A DNA stretch of 64,000 bases from GW2011-AR15 sp964428335. GTDB taxonomy: Archaea > Nanobdellota > Nanobdellia > Woesearchaeales > GW2011-AR15. Positions 26,264-35,890 of the stretch are shown in pieces. The stretch covers positions 124,001 to 188,000 of the forward strand of contig CAYRXW010000002.1 of assembly GCA_964428335.1 (NCBI GenBank), written 5' to 3'. The position numbers and the translations under genes are program-made. Positions within the stretch are counted from its first letter, which is position 1. Every line of letters starts with the position of its first letter. The notes beneath the pieces were generated by a model. It did not search any database. It had not been told where the DNA came from and was given only the letters and a program-made list of their open reading frames with translations.

Positions 26264-27678
26264 TGCTTTAACCTTTTCATCTCCGTATGTGTCTTAAGGT
26301 TCATCCCGACATTATCGCAGCTCTTGTAGCAGTCAATGACCTTAAAATAAGGATGGTCCTTCTTTTTTGTCTTGGCAAGGGCACGGAACTCATTATACTT
26401 TGCAGAAAACCATATCTCCTTAAAAGAGGCATCATTGATGTTCCCAAGCGGTTTCTTATGGGCCTTGCAGCATGGTATAACATCGCCGTTAGGCAGGATC
26501 CTTGTAAAAGTCCAGCCTATATAGCAAGGCATGGTATCAACAATATTCTCATCATATCTCTGGCTTTTTTTCACGGTGCTGCTTATCCTCCTAAGAAATG
26601 TTCCAAATCCGAGTATGCTTAGGAACTCAACTTTCACCAAGAATCTTTCCTTATCAATTGAGCAAGTGCCAAGTTTCTTGCAGTTTTTGCATATCTCCTT
26701 CTTGAAATTAAACAGCAACGCATTCTCAAATTTATTGTCTTCTGTTACAGAATAGTTTGAAAATCCTTCGCTGCATGTCACTTCATAGCATTTAATATAG
26801 TCAAGGAAATAATTGAAATCCTTAAAAAAGCTTTTTTTGTTAACTGCCCTGTTAAATTCCCTTGATTCCATAAGGTGTTCATTGGCTTTGCCAGGAGCTT
26901 TATCCCTTCCAGGCACTTCCAGCATATAGTCTTTTTGCAGGATTTCCATCAGGCTGTCCTTTAGCTTCGCATTCTGTTTTCCTGACAAAGCAAGGTGCTC
27001 AGACTTCCCTTTAACAGTGTCTATAGCCTGAAACTCTATATATTCAGCCTGCACATCCAGCGCAAATTCAATCATCTCATTAATTTCAAAATAATTCAAG
27101 GAAGATATTACATTATAGATTTTCACCTTAGGGAAATTCTTTTTTATGCTTTTTAGATAGATAAGATTGGATTTTATCCTTTCAAAAGTTTTCTCTGTCT
27201 GGTTAGGGTGTGTCTTTGCATAAGTTTCAGAAGTTCCTGCCCATAGGCTCACTGTAACCATATCAACACCATAGCTTGCAATGCTCTTAATCTTTGCCTT
27301 GTCAAGAAGCGTGAAATTTGTGATAATATTCAGCCTGAAGCCTTTTTTCTTTATGTACTCAACAACCTCAATGAATCTTGAATGCATGCTCGGGTCCCCG
27401 CTTCCTGAAAGCTGTATCTCTTTTGTGCCAAGTTCTTTTAGCGTGTCAAACAGGCCGACAAGGATATCATAATCTATTTCAAGATGCTTGAAGCTGCCTT
27501 TAAACTTCAGTTCCTCCATAAGGTCAGAATGGCACCAGCAGCCAACGCAGTTAAGGTTGCAGTTATTTGTGATGTCAACCTGGGCAATTTTTGGACCTAT
27601 AAAAGCAATATTTCCTTTTTTGATTCCTTTTATTACAGGATCTTCAGTTTTTTTCTTAAACAGGCTGAACAGTTTCAC
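26260..27678 (-). CDS. Radical SAM/SPASM protein with extra Cys-rich insert
   Basis: 472 aa, GTG start. Cluster CNLNCVGC (C40, C44, C47); the SAM motif reads GSGDP instead of GGGEP. SPASM cysteines C385, C403, C404, C450, C454. Compared with copies A and B it has an insert of about 80 residues between the barrel and SPASM, with C297, C302, C330, C333, C339. These could bind an additional Fe-S cluster or zinc (inference). Upstream sequence to 27727 is T-rich. Confidence 0.82.
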   Translation of the reverse strand: MKLFSLFKKKTEDPVIKGIKKGNIAFIGPKIAQVDITNNCNLNCVGCWCHSDLMEELKFKGSFKHLEIDYDILVGLFDTLKELGTKEIQLSGSGDPSMHSRFIEVVEYIKKKGFRLNIITNFTLLDKAKIKSIASYGVDMVTVSLWAGTSETYAKTHPNQTEKTFERIKSNLIYLKSIKKNFPKVKIYNVISSLNYFEINEMIEFALDVQAEYIEFQAIDTVKGKSEHLALSGKQNAKLKDSLMEILQKDYMLEVPGRDKAPGKANEHLMESREFNRAVNKKSFFKDFNYFLDYIKCYEVTCSEGFSNYSVTEDNKFENALLFNFKKEICKNCKKLGTCSIDKERFLVKVEFLSILGFGTFLRRISSTVKKSQRYDENIVDTMPCYIGWTFTRILPNGDVIPCCKAHKKPLGNINDASFKEIWFSAKYNEFRALAKTKKKDHPYFKVIDCYKSCDNVGMNLKTHTEMKRLKQ

Positions 27679-27726
27679 ATTTAATGAGATAAAATAAAAA
27701 GATAAAAAGATATGGTTTTAGTGGAA

Positions 27727-30700
27727 TTATCCCTTTAATATTGATATTCTCCTGACTTTCCCAAACCTCTCCTTCTGCTGGGTTGATATCTTTATATATG
27801 CAAATTCAGGTCTTAATATCTGGCTGTTTATCTTAAATGAGTGTTTTCTGAATTGTGGTATGTTAGAAAAATTGATTTTCCCCAATTTAAACCACATCTT
27901 TCCATCATAACTTGAAAAGATTTCAGCATCTGCTAGCGGCATGTCAAGCATTTCAATCTCGCATGTCAAGTCAATTGCTTCCTTGAAATACTCCTTTCTC
28001 TCAATATGAAGCCTCATTATGCATTCGCCAAAAAAGCCTCTCCAGTTTTCTTTGCTTCTTGAAAAAATACTGGACCATGCGCCAAGAAGCTCATGTTTAT
28101 CCTCGCTTTCCCTAATTCCAAATTCAATCGAGTCAATTATTTTTTTTGTTTTTGTCCTGTTTTTTTGCAAAGAGATTTCCAATAGGTTGTTTTGCAAGCC
28201 TTCTTTTCGTATTATTATCCCTAGTGGATGTTTATTGTCATTGCCAGCTTCAGCGATTTTTTCTGCATTTATTGCAAGTTTATGCGTTTGCATGGCTGTT
28301 TTTTCACTATATTCTTCATTTAGCCTTGTATATGAATGGAAATCAAATTTAGGATAAGGTATGCCTAGCTTATCAAGGAGCTTGCTTATCCTTTCAAGCC
28401 TTTGCATCCTTGTATTAAATCCGTTCCCTTCCAGGTCTGACCAGTTAATGAACCCACCACTGTCAAGCCAATTATTAAAATCCTGTTTCGGGTAGATTAT
28501 GCCATAATCCTCAGGGTTAAGGTGGATATCAGAATTCCCATAAATTCCCAGGGGAAGCAGGCTTGAGACTCCTTTGAATAGCATCCTGTTTTTTTCAATG
28601 TAATCCATTGTCTCAATAAAGTCCTCTTCAGTTTCTCCAGGGAAGCCTACAATTATGTTGATATACACATTTATCCCTGTAGCATAAGTATCCTTTAGGA
28701 CCATATCTATTATCTTTTTTGTTGTCCCTTTCTTCATTTTTGAAAGAGTTTTATCTGAGAAGCTTTCAATGCCATAAGTCATAGCTTCAAACCCTGCCTT
28801 TTTCATCTTGCCTAGGAATTCAGGAGTCATCTCTTTTCTTGCAATGCCCTGGCCAGCCCATGACACCTTTAGTCCACTTCCTATAATCATGCTGCAAAGC
28901 TCATCCAGCACTTTCATGTTTCCGTTTATCAGAAGATCCTTGAACTCAAAATGTGTAATCTTATTTGCTTTCACATGATGAATCATCTCATTAAAAATAT
29001 TCTGGGCAGATCTTGTCCTATACTCTTTTCCCATCTTCCAGTCTGAGCAAAAGGAGCACTTTCTTATGCATCCCCTGCTACCCATTATTGGGATAGCTTT
29101 TTTCTTGTATTTTGACAGCATGAATCCCTTATAAGTTGGAAAAGCCAATGAATTAAGATCACTTATAATCTCAGCGCTTTCAAGCTTGGATTTCCTTTTT
29201 TTCTCTGTTTTTAGCTCATCTATAATCCTTGGGACTGCCTCTTCTCCTTCTCCATTTATGGCATAGTCGCAATATTCCATCATCTCATCCTTCAGGATGT
29301 AATCCGTGTCGATATTAGGTCCGCCTACAGCAATTTTTACTTCAGGGAAATGCTTTTTTATAGATTTCATGATGGCAAGGCTGAAATGCTGGTTTGCTGC
29401 ATTTACTGAGAAGCATATAAGGATAGGCTTTTCTGTTTTTATTGCATTCATCATATTGTTGAGCATGACTCTGTTCTTTTCTATTACCACTTTATGCGTG
29501 CTGAAAAATTTCCACTTGCTGAAGCTTGGCATCTCCCAAAGGCTTTTTTCAGTCTGGCTTGCAGAATTAAAAATCTCAATATTCAGGTCAAAAATCCTGA
29601 AAGGTATTCCTTTCATTTCAAGGGATGCTGCAAGATAGCCAAGGCCAAGAGGTGGCATGCTTGTATCCCAGGGAGGGCATAATATAAGCATTGCATCTTT
29701 TTCGTATCTAATCTCATGCATATGTGATTTCAGATCTTCTGAAAAACTATCTATGTTAGTTATCAGGACTTTCTTGTTTAGTTCCCTGCATTTATCCAAG
29801 AGTTTTCTTAGCCTTTTTTTTCTAATAAATATATTATTCCTATTGTCAAGTGTTCTCCAAAAGACTTCTGTGAATCTGGTATCTTTCGGAAGTATTATGC
29901 CATATTTAAAATGGTTATCCATGAGATCAGAATTGTATACAACGTTACAGGTGTTTGCCGAGTTTATTTCGTCTATATTTTTTTTATTTCTTTCCAAAAA
30001 TTTAATAGTTAACAGAAAATCATCCTCATTTTCAGTAGGGTAACCAATTATGAGATTTATCTTGTTTGTTATGCCTGCTTTTTTCGAGTTGTTTAGGATA
30101 GTGGCTGCCAGGTCAGATGTAAAATATTTTTTCATATCCTTTATGACTTTGTCTGAGCCAGATTCTATTCCAAATGTCAGACTTTCGCATCCAGCTTTTT
30201 TCATTTTTCGCAGCCTTTCATATTTGAGATTGCTCATTGCAATCGCATTACCATCCCATTTAACAGGCAAACCACTCTCGATGATATATTCGCATAATTT
30301 ATCAAGTTCAGGAGGGTTAGCATTTATAAGGAGATCCGTGAATATGAAATTAAATATACCTCTTTCAGTATACTCTTTCATTTCCAAAAATACCTCCTTT
30401 GCGGATCTTGTCCTGAATTTTCCCATTATGATATAATCATTGCAGAATGTGCAAATGCCTGGGCAGCCCTTACTTAAAAAAATAGAAGCACTTCCTTTTC
30501 GGATATATTCTTCATTAACGGCAATTCCATTTGCAATTTTCTCAAGCTCAATAGGCTTCCTTTCCTGAAAGTTTTCATTGTATCCTGGGACCAGCACGCC
30601 AGGAATATTTCGTATTTGTTTCACGTCAATGCCAGAATTTATAACAGTTAAAAGCTCATGAAAGCTTTCTTCTCCATCACCAATTACAATAAAATCAATA

Positions 30701-33700
30701 AATGGTTTCTGGAATTTTTTGCATTCCCTGTGCACTTTTGTAGAAGGCCCGCCAACCACTATCTTTGAATTAGGTTTAATTTGCTTTATCCTTTTTGAAA
30801 GGTAAATTATGAAATTTATGTTGTCCTGGTATGCTGAGAACCCGAAAATATCAGATTTTTCTACCAGCTGAGGCAAAATCATATCAATCCTTTTTTCAAA
30901 TAATTTTATTACTTCCTTGAACTGCTGAACATCTGTCCATTTTCTGTATTCTGAACTCCAATATTTTTTATACTTTTCATTATAGTTAAAAAGTGAGATA
31001 TTCAGGTCTTTTATCTCAATTCTTAAACCCTTACTTACCAGGTAATTTTTCAGATAATTAACTCCTATAGGTGGAGTTGAGACGCCCCAAGGAGGGCCAA
31101 TTATCAATATGGCATCAAATTCATAGATAGTCTTGCTAGCTATATCTCTTTTATTTGAATCAATATTATTTATTGCGTCACTTCTTTTTGCTATGCATTT
31201 TTTAAGCCTAGTAATGCTAATTTCAGTAAATTTTGATGTATCCGTAAGAGTATTAGCTCTTTCAATATTAATGCCTAATTTGTCAGCTAATTCAATTATC
31301 GATTTCACCCTTTTTTTACGAGTGTTAAAATCATTCTTTTTTGCTTTCCACATGTTGCCATAGTTTGAATCAACCTTTTCAACGTTATATTCTTCCAGAT
31401 TATTGCCCAGATAAGTCCCATTTAATACCTGTAAAGTAGACACTCCGCCAATTCTTCCGATAACCTTTCTATTTTTTCGGATGAAATCCAAAGTTGCAGT
31501 ATGATCTTTTTCAGTTTCTCCAGGAAAGCCTGATATGAAATTGACACAGGTTTTTATCCCTGAATTATGGCATAATTCCAAAAGTTCCGATGCCTGTCTT
31601 GCGTTGTACCCTTTTTTCATGAGTCTGAGTATCTTGTCAGAGCCAGATTCTATTCCAAATAATAATTCATAGCATCCAGCTAATTTCATTTTTTTGAAAA
31701 TCATTTCATTTAGGTTTGGCCATGCGATGACATTTGCCCGCCACCTGATTTTCATTTTTGAATTAATCAATAACTCGAGCAAAGCCCTAAGTTTTACCAT
31801 GTCCCCGTTTATTATCGAATCATGAATAACGAAATCAGAAAAGCCTTTCGAATAATGGAACTTGATTTCCTCAAAACAATGTTTCGGGTTTCTTGTGCGA
31901 AACGAATTCCAGAACTCACGCTCAACGCAAAACACACATTTATTTGTGCATCCTCTGCTCCAGCTAAGAGGTATTGTTTTATTATAAAGACTCATATCAA
32001 ATTGCTCATATCTTGGAAAAATTATCTCTTCTACATCCATCTCAGATCTTGGCTTGTTTTCAATTTCCTTTCCATCAACTATAGCTATTGTTCCAGGTAT
32101 ATCAGTCAAAGGCGTTCTATCCATGTCCTTTTTTATTATTTCATGAAATGTCTCTTCACCTTCACCAACGACAAAGCAAGTGATAAGAGGATATATTTCC
32201 TTAAGATGCTGTCTTTCTATCTTATCTCTTGCCGATGGACCGCCTATTACAATCCTTATTTCAGGAGCTTTCTCCTTAATCTTTTTTATCAGTTCTATAG
32301 TTAATGATTCTTTTGAGTCAACAACAGAAAATCCAATGAGATTAGTGCCGCTATTAATTATTTTATCTACAGTTTGGTTCATTATCTCATCATATGAATT
32401 TAATATAATTTTTAGGGATTCATTATTATACCAGATTCCTCTAAAATCTATCTCCCACATCCATTGTAGGTAGTCAAAAGCAAAATAAAAAATTGAATTT
32501 AAATCTAAAATTTCAACATCAATATTTTTCCCCTTTAAGTATGAAGCTATATAGCCTAAAGCCATAGGCAATTCTTTTGTGCCCCATGGAGGCATGTTTA
32601 TAAGTGTTATTTTCCGGTTATTTCCTTTATGGATTAAAGCATTATTTTCTTCATTTTGCTGCGAAAGGTTTGAGAACCATATGTCATATCCCAGTTTCCT
32701 GCACAGGTCGTATACTCTTTTTGCCCTGTCAATCCTGACTTCATGGCTTAGGTTATCCAGTTTCCAGTCCATTACTTCAAGATCCTTTGTCTCGCTTGTG
32801 TGCCTTAAAGGGGAATTGAGAGGGATTATGCATGTATTTATGTTTGTGATGCCGCATATATATTTCCTGTTCCTTTCAATAAAATCCATTGTTTCAATGA
32901 ATTCTTCTTCTGTTTCGCCAGGATATCCAACAATAAAATTAAGCTGGGTATTTATTCCAGCTTCCCATGTGTCCTTTAGTACACGTTCAGCATCTTTCAC
33001 GCTGAATAGCTCATATTTGTTCATTTTTTTTAGCACTGAGTCAGAGCCGGATTCAATCCCGAAATTCAGTGTAAAGCAGCCTGCTTTTCTCATCTTGAAA
33101 AGCAGTTCACGCGGCATATCTTTTCTTGCTATGGCAAGGGCAATCCATTTTATGTCCAGCTTTTCCCGGATTATCAGTTCGCAAAGCTCATCAAGTGCCT
33201 TATAATCCCCATTTATTGCAAGATCATGGAACCAGAAATTTCTCACTTTATTTGTATTGACATGATACCTTATTTCCTCAAAGACCTGCTTTGGGTCTCT
33301 AGTCCTGTAATAACCCTGAAAAGGCTTATCCTCGCAAAAATTGCACCTTCCAACACATCCTTTTGAAAAAAGCAGTCCTATTGTTCTTTCAGTATATCTC
33401 GATAAGTCAAATTCCTTGTAATCTGGAAAAGGCAACTCATGCAGGTCAATCAGAGGCATGGCTTTGAACTTTGCTCCTTTTGCTCTTACTCCAGAAGTAT
33501 CTTTGAGGTTTTTTTCAGGTGAATTGCTTTTTATTTTTATTATTAGTTCAAGTATGGCTCTTTCTCCTTCTCCCATAACAAAAAAATCCACGACACCATC
33601 AAAAAAATCCCTCTCTGTTTTAAGCCATATTCCTTTTCCGCCTGCAATTATAGGGACATCAGAAACTTTTTTTATCGCTTTCATCAAATCATATGAATAA

Positions 33701-34023
33701 TGCTTGCTGGCGTCGGAAATTGAAAAGCCTATTGCCTTAGGCCGGTGTTCAAGTATTTTTTTTGCAGTTTCTTCAAAATCTGGCTTAATAACACCTAATA
33801 GGATTTCATATTTCTCCTTTTCCATCCAAAAATGGGCTTTTTCATTTATCCAGTATCCCTTGTCTTCAGATTTATGGTATTCCTCTATATTTATATCAAA
33901 AACCTTTGTACTGATCTTATTTTTTCTCAGAAAAGAGGAAAGCATGGCCAGTGTCATAGGTGGCATATTCACTGCCCATACAGGGCACTGCACAAGAGCA
34001 AGATCCAAGCCAGTTAATCGCAT
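27727..34023 (-). CDS. Giant protein with four tandem B12-binding/radical SAM modules
   Basis: 2098 aa, one uninterrupted frame. Each of four modules (about 1-455, 470-945, 968-1430, 1442-1900) has a Rossmann-like cobalamin-binding domain and a radical SAM barrel. The cobalamin domain has a PPW-type opening (diverged in module 1), then GG and GEGE/GDGE blocks. Cluster triads: C223/C227/C230, C692/C696/C699, C1187/C1191/C1194, C1652/C1656/C1659. All four keep the CxxxCxxC spacing, and each barrel has GIESxSD and a late G[YF]P block. A C-terminal domain (about 1910-2098) looks beta-rich and unrelated. Class B family members usually methylate unactivated carbon or phosphorus or rearrange rings. 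Substrate unknown. Confidence 0.9.
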   Translation of the reverse strand: MRLTGLDLALVQCPVWAVNMPPMTLAMLSSFLRKNKISTKVFDINIEEYHKSEDKGYWINEKAHFWMEKEKYEILLGVIKPDFEETAKKILEHRPKAIGFSISDASKHYSYDLMKAIKKVSDVPIIAGGKGIWLKTERDFFDGVVDFFVMGEGERAILELIIKIKSNSPEKNLKDTSGVRAKGAKFKAMPLIDLHELPFPDYKEFDLSRYTERTIGLLFSKGCVGRCNFCEDKPFQGYYRTRDPKQVFEEIRYHVNTNKVRNFWFHDLAINGDYKALDELCELIIREKLDIKWIALAIARKDMPRELLFKMRKAGCFTLNFGIESGSDSVLKKMNKYELFSVKDAERVLKDTWEAGINTQLNFIVGYPGETEEEFIETMDFIERNRKYICGITNINTCIIPLNSPLRHTSETKDLEVMDWKLDNLSHEVRIDRAKRVYDLCRKLGYDIWFSNLSQQNEENNALIHKGNNRKITLINMPPWGTKELPMALGYIASYLKGKNIDVEILDLNSIFYFAFDYLQWMWEIDFRGIWYNNESLKIILNSYDEIMNQTVDKIINSGTNLIGFSVVDSKESLTIELIKKIKEKAPEIRIVIGGPSARDKIERQHLKEIYPLITCFVVGEGEETFHEIIKKDMDRTPLTDIPGTIAIVDGKEIENKPRSEMDVEEIIFPRYEQFDMSLYNKTIPLSWSRGCTNKCVFCVEREFWNSFRTRNPKHCFEEIKFHYSKGFSDFVIHDSIINGDMVKLRALLELLINSKMKIRWRANVIAWPNLNEMIFKKMKLAGCYELLFGIESGSDKILRLMKKGYNARQASELLELCHNSGIKTCVNFISGFPGETEKDHTATLDFIRKNRKVIGRIGGVSTLQVLNGTYLGNNLEEYNVEKVDSNYGNMWKAKKNDFNTRKKRVKSIIELADKLGINIERANTLTDTSKFTEISITRLKKCIAKRSDAINNIDSNKRDIASKTIYEFDAILIIGPPWGVSTPPIGVNYLKNYLVSKGLRIEIKDLNISLFNYNEKYKKYWSSEYRKWTDVQQFKEVIKLFEKRIDMILPQLVEKSDIFGFSAYQDNINFIIYLSKRIKQIKPNSKIVVGGPSTKVHRECKKFQKPFIDFIVIGDGEESFHELLTVINSGIDVKQIRNIPGVLVPGYNENFQERKPIELEKIANGIAVNEEYIRKGSASIFLSKGCPGICTFCNDYIIMGKFRTRSAKEVFLEMKEYTERGIFNFIFTDLLINANPPELDKLCEYIIESGLPVKWDGNAIAMSNLKYERLRKMKKAGCESLTFGIESGSDKVIKDMKKYFTSDLAATILNNSKKAGITNKINLIIGYPTENEDDFLLTIKFLERNKKNIDEINSANTCNVVYNSDLMDNHFKYGIILPKDTRFTEVFWRTLDNRNNIFIRKKRLRKLLDKCRELNKKVLITNIDSFSEDLKSHMHEIRYEKDAMLILCPPWDTSMPPLGLGYLAASLEMKGIPFRIFDLNIEIFNSASQTEKSLWEMPSFSKWKFFSTHKVVIEKNRVMLNNMMNAIKTEKPILICFSVNAANQHFSLAIMKSIKKHFPEVKIAVGGPNIDTDYILKDEMMEYCDYAINGEGEEAVPRIIDELKTEKKRKSKLESAEIISDLNSLAFPTYKGFMLSKYKKKAIPIMGSRGCIRKCSFCSDWKMGKEYRTRSAQNIFNEMIHHVKANKITHFEFKDLLINGNMKVLDELCSMIIGSGLKVSWAGQGIARKEMTPEFLGKMKKAGFEAMTYGIESFSDKTLSKMKKGTTKKIIDMVLKDTYATGINVYINIIVGFPGETEEDFIETMDYIEKNRMLFKGVSSLLPLGIYGNSDIHLNPEDYGIIYPKQDFNNWLDSGGFINWSDLEGNGFNTRMQRLERISKLLDKLGIPYPKFDFHSYTRLNEEYSEKTAMQTHKLAINAEKIAEAGNDNKHPLGIIIRKEGLQNNLLEISLQKNRTKTKKIIDSIEFGIRESEDKHELLGAWSSIFSRSKENWRGFFGECIMRLHIERKEYFKEAIDLTCEIEMLDMPLADAEIFSSYDGKMWFKLGKINFSNIPQFRKHSFKINSQILRPEFAYIKISTQQKERFGKVRRISILKG

Positions 34024-34161
34024 ACGTCTTAAGATAAGTAAAATCTATTTAAATTTAAGTTTAAATCAAGAAGCAAAATAACTATATCTATGAGGTATAT
34101 GAATTCTAGCAAACATCGTAGCTTTCTTGATTTATGAAATTCAGAGGAATTTCTTTAAATC

Positions 34162-35853
34162 TTACCTTTCAACAAACCTTGAAATGTCATACTTTAAGGT
34201 TGAATTTATCATGGTGGTATTCTGGTCATGGTTGTCACATGAATTGCAGTAATTGTTATATAAAGTCTGCCCGTAAAGTGTAACAGGGTTTTCCTTATGC
34301 ATTATAAGCCCGTCATTCCTGTATCTTGCATATGCATCTCCATACCATATCTCCTTAAGCCCTATACCGTTTTTTGGAAGTATTGCTACAGGAGTTGTTG
34401 CGCAGCATGAGAAAACATCTCCCCTTATCCCGATGAAAGAGAATATCCAAAGAACATAGCACCCTGTATGGAGAAGCCCCTTGTTCGACCAGTCTCCTTT
34501 TTTTTCATCATAGTGCTCCATCTCAAAATCTATAAATGACCTGAATTCAATCTTTTCTTTTGAAGCGATATCCCTGGCCTTGCCTAAAAGTTCCCTGACA
34601 GTTTTCATCTCTTCAGGCGAAAGGAACAGTTTTTCCCTGCTGAACTTCTCAAGATGTACAAGCTGGAACCATATTGAATCCACACCTATTTTCTTTGCAT
34701 GGTAGACCATATCAATGATCTCAGTATAATTTGTTTTTGTTATGACATAAAGCCCTTTGATATTAGTCCTCTTATTTTTTGATTTCTTTTTCATGTCAGA
34801 AAGTATTCTGACATTCTTTTCAATTTTTTTTTTTAGGTTTATTCCTGAATTAGGATGTATTGCTTTCCAGCTTTTATCTGATGAAAAAGAGAGGCTGATG
34901 CAGATTTCCTTGCAGGATGAATCAAGGATGTTCTTTGCATAAAGATTCAGAAGAGAGCCATTTGTGCTCAATGTGTAATCCATCCCTTTTTTTGTTATCA
35001 TTTCAACTACTTCCTTAAACCTAGGATGCATAGTAGGTTCTGCCCCGCCTACAAGGATTATTGTCTCAGTCTTTAGTTCCTTTGCATCACTTATGACATT
35101 CTTTACTATGTCAAAATCAATCTTATCAAACAGTTCAGGGCTTTGGCCTATCCAGTAATCCTTGTTCCAAGGAGAGAATTTCCTGCAATATACGCAGTCA
35201 AGGTTGCACTTTCCCATAAGGTCAACCAGGATGTTCCTTGGGCCTGTGAAAACCTCCTTGCATACTGGACCTAGAGCAAGAAGCATCTCTTTTTCCTCAA
35301 AGCTTGGCTCCTTTGATTTCCTATGCACTGTATCAAATACTTCAAAGAGCTTTTCATCTGTTATTTTCAGGATGATCTTTTCATTTTTTACAATTTCTCT
35401 GATATCAGAAAGATATTTCTGGAACCTTATTCCCAGATTACCTAAGGGGGTTATGGGAAATTCCGGCAAAGGATCTCCTTTTGCATTTCTGCTTTTCCTG
35501 ATAAAGCTGATTATCTTATCAAGTTTTGAAAAATTTGTCCTTCTTATGCCGATTGTAACTTTCTTTTTTTTGTTCCTTTTTATTTTTTTTTCCTGCCTGA
35601 AAAAATCAATCTCATCAAGGCCTGTCCCCCATCTATGGGTTTGGGAATTATGGCCATAAACTATAATATCTCCAAAGCCGCTGAATGAAGGCTCAACTAT
35701 TGTATCATTCTTTTTTATCAAACCATATTTTACTATAGGGTAGCCTTTCAATCCTTTTTTTACAAAATCCCGAACTTCAGGTGGAAGGGTTTTTTTCCCT
35801 GGAAGATACTTTTGATGTGAGTTTTTTCCAGGAATGCTAAGCAAGCCAATCAT
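34162..35853 (-). CDS. Radical SAM/SPASM protein with long N-terminal domain, copy 1
   Basis: 563 aa. A roughly 210-residue N-terminal domain contains HRWGTGLDEIDFFRQ and IGIRRTNFSKLDKI. The radical SAM core follows with CNLDCVYC (C216, C220, C223) and GGAEP. The C-terminal SPASM part ends NNYCNSCDNHDQNT. ATG 35853 is chosen: a TTTATAAA box at 35876-35883 gives a leaderless start there, whereas the longer frame begins with TTG. Paralogue of 41250-43028. The N-terminal domain is not recognised. Confidence 0.83.
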   Translation of the reverse strand: MIGLLSIPGKNSHQKYLPGKKTLPPEVRDFVKKGLKGYPIVKYGLIKKNDTIVEPSFSGFGDIIVYGHNSQTHRWGTGLDEIDFFRQEKKIKRNKKKKVTIGIRRTNFSKLDKIISFIRKSRNAKGDPLPEFPITPLGNLGIRFQKYLSDIREIVKNEKIILKITDEKLFEVFDTVHRKSKEPSFEEKEMLLALGPVCKEVFTGPRNILVDLMGKCNLDCVYCRKFSPWNKDYWIGQSPELFDKIDFDIVKNVISDAKELKTETIILVGGAEPTMHPRFKEVVEMITKKGMDYTLSTNGSLLNLYAKNILDSSCKEICISLSFSSDKSWKAIHPNSGINLKKKIEKNVRILSDMKKKSKNKRTNIKGLYVITKTNYTEIIDMVYHAKKIGVDSIWFQLVHLEKFSREKLFLSPEEMKTVRELLGKARDIASKEKIEFRSFIDFEMEHYDEKKGDWSNKGLLHTGCYVLWIFSFIGIRGDVFSCCATTPVAILPKNGIGLKEIWYGDAYARYRNDGLIMHKENPVTLYGQTLYNNYCNSCDNHDQNTTMINSTLKYDISRFVER

Positions 35854-35875
35854 CTCAATAAAAAAGTAAATTATG

Positions 35876-35883
35876 TTTATAAA
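35876..35883 (-). promoter_or_regulatory. TATA box for the radical SAM gene at 34162-35853
   Basis: TTTATAAA centred about 26 nt before ATG 35853. This promoter lies within the extreme 3' flank of the arylsulfotransferase-like gene and fixes the downstream start. Confidence 0.5.
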
Positions 35884-35890
35884 GTGAGTG

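Noticed and set aside
23837..34023. RiPP precursor peptide near the SPASM genes
   Set aside because: Intergenic gaps are short and AT-rich with no convincing small ORF carrying a core-peptide-like region. The gap at 34024-34161 contains only promoter-like A/T sequence.
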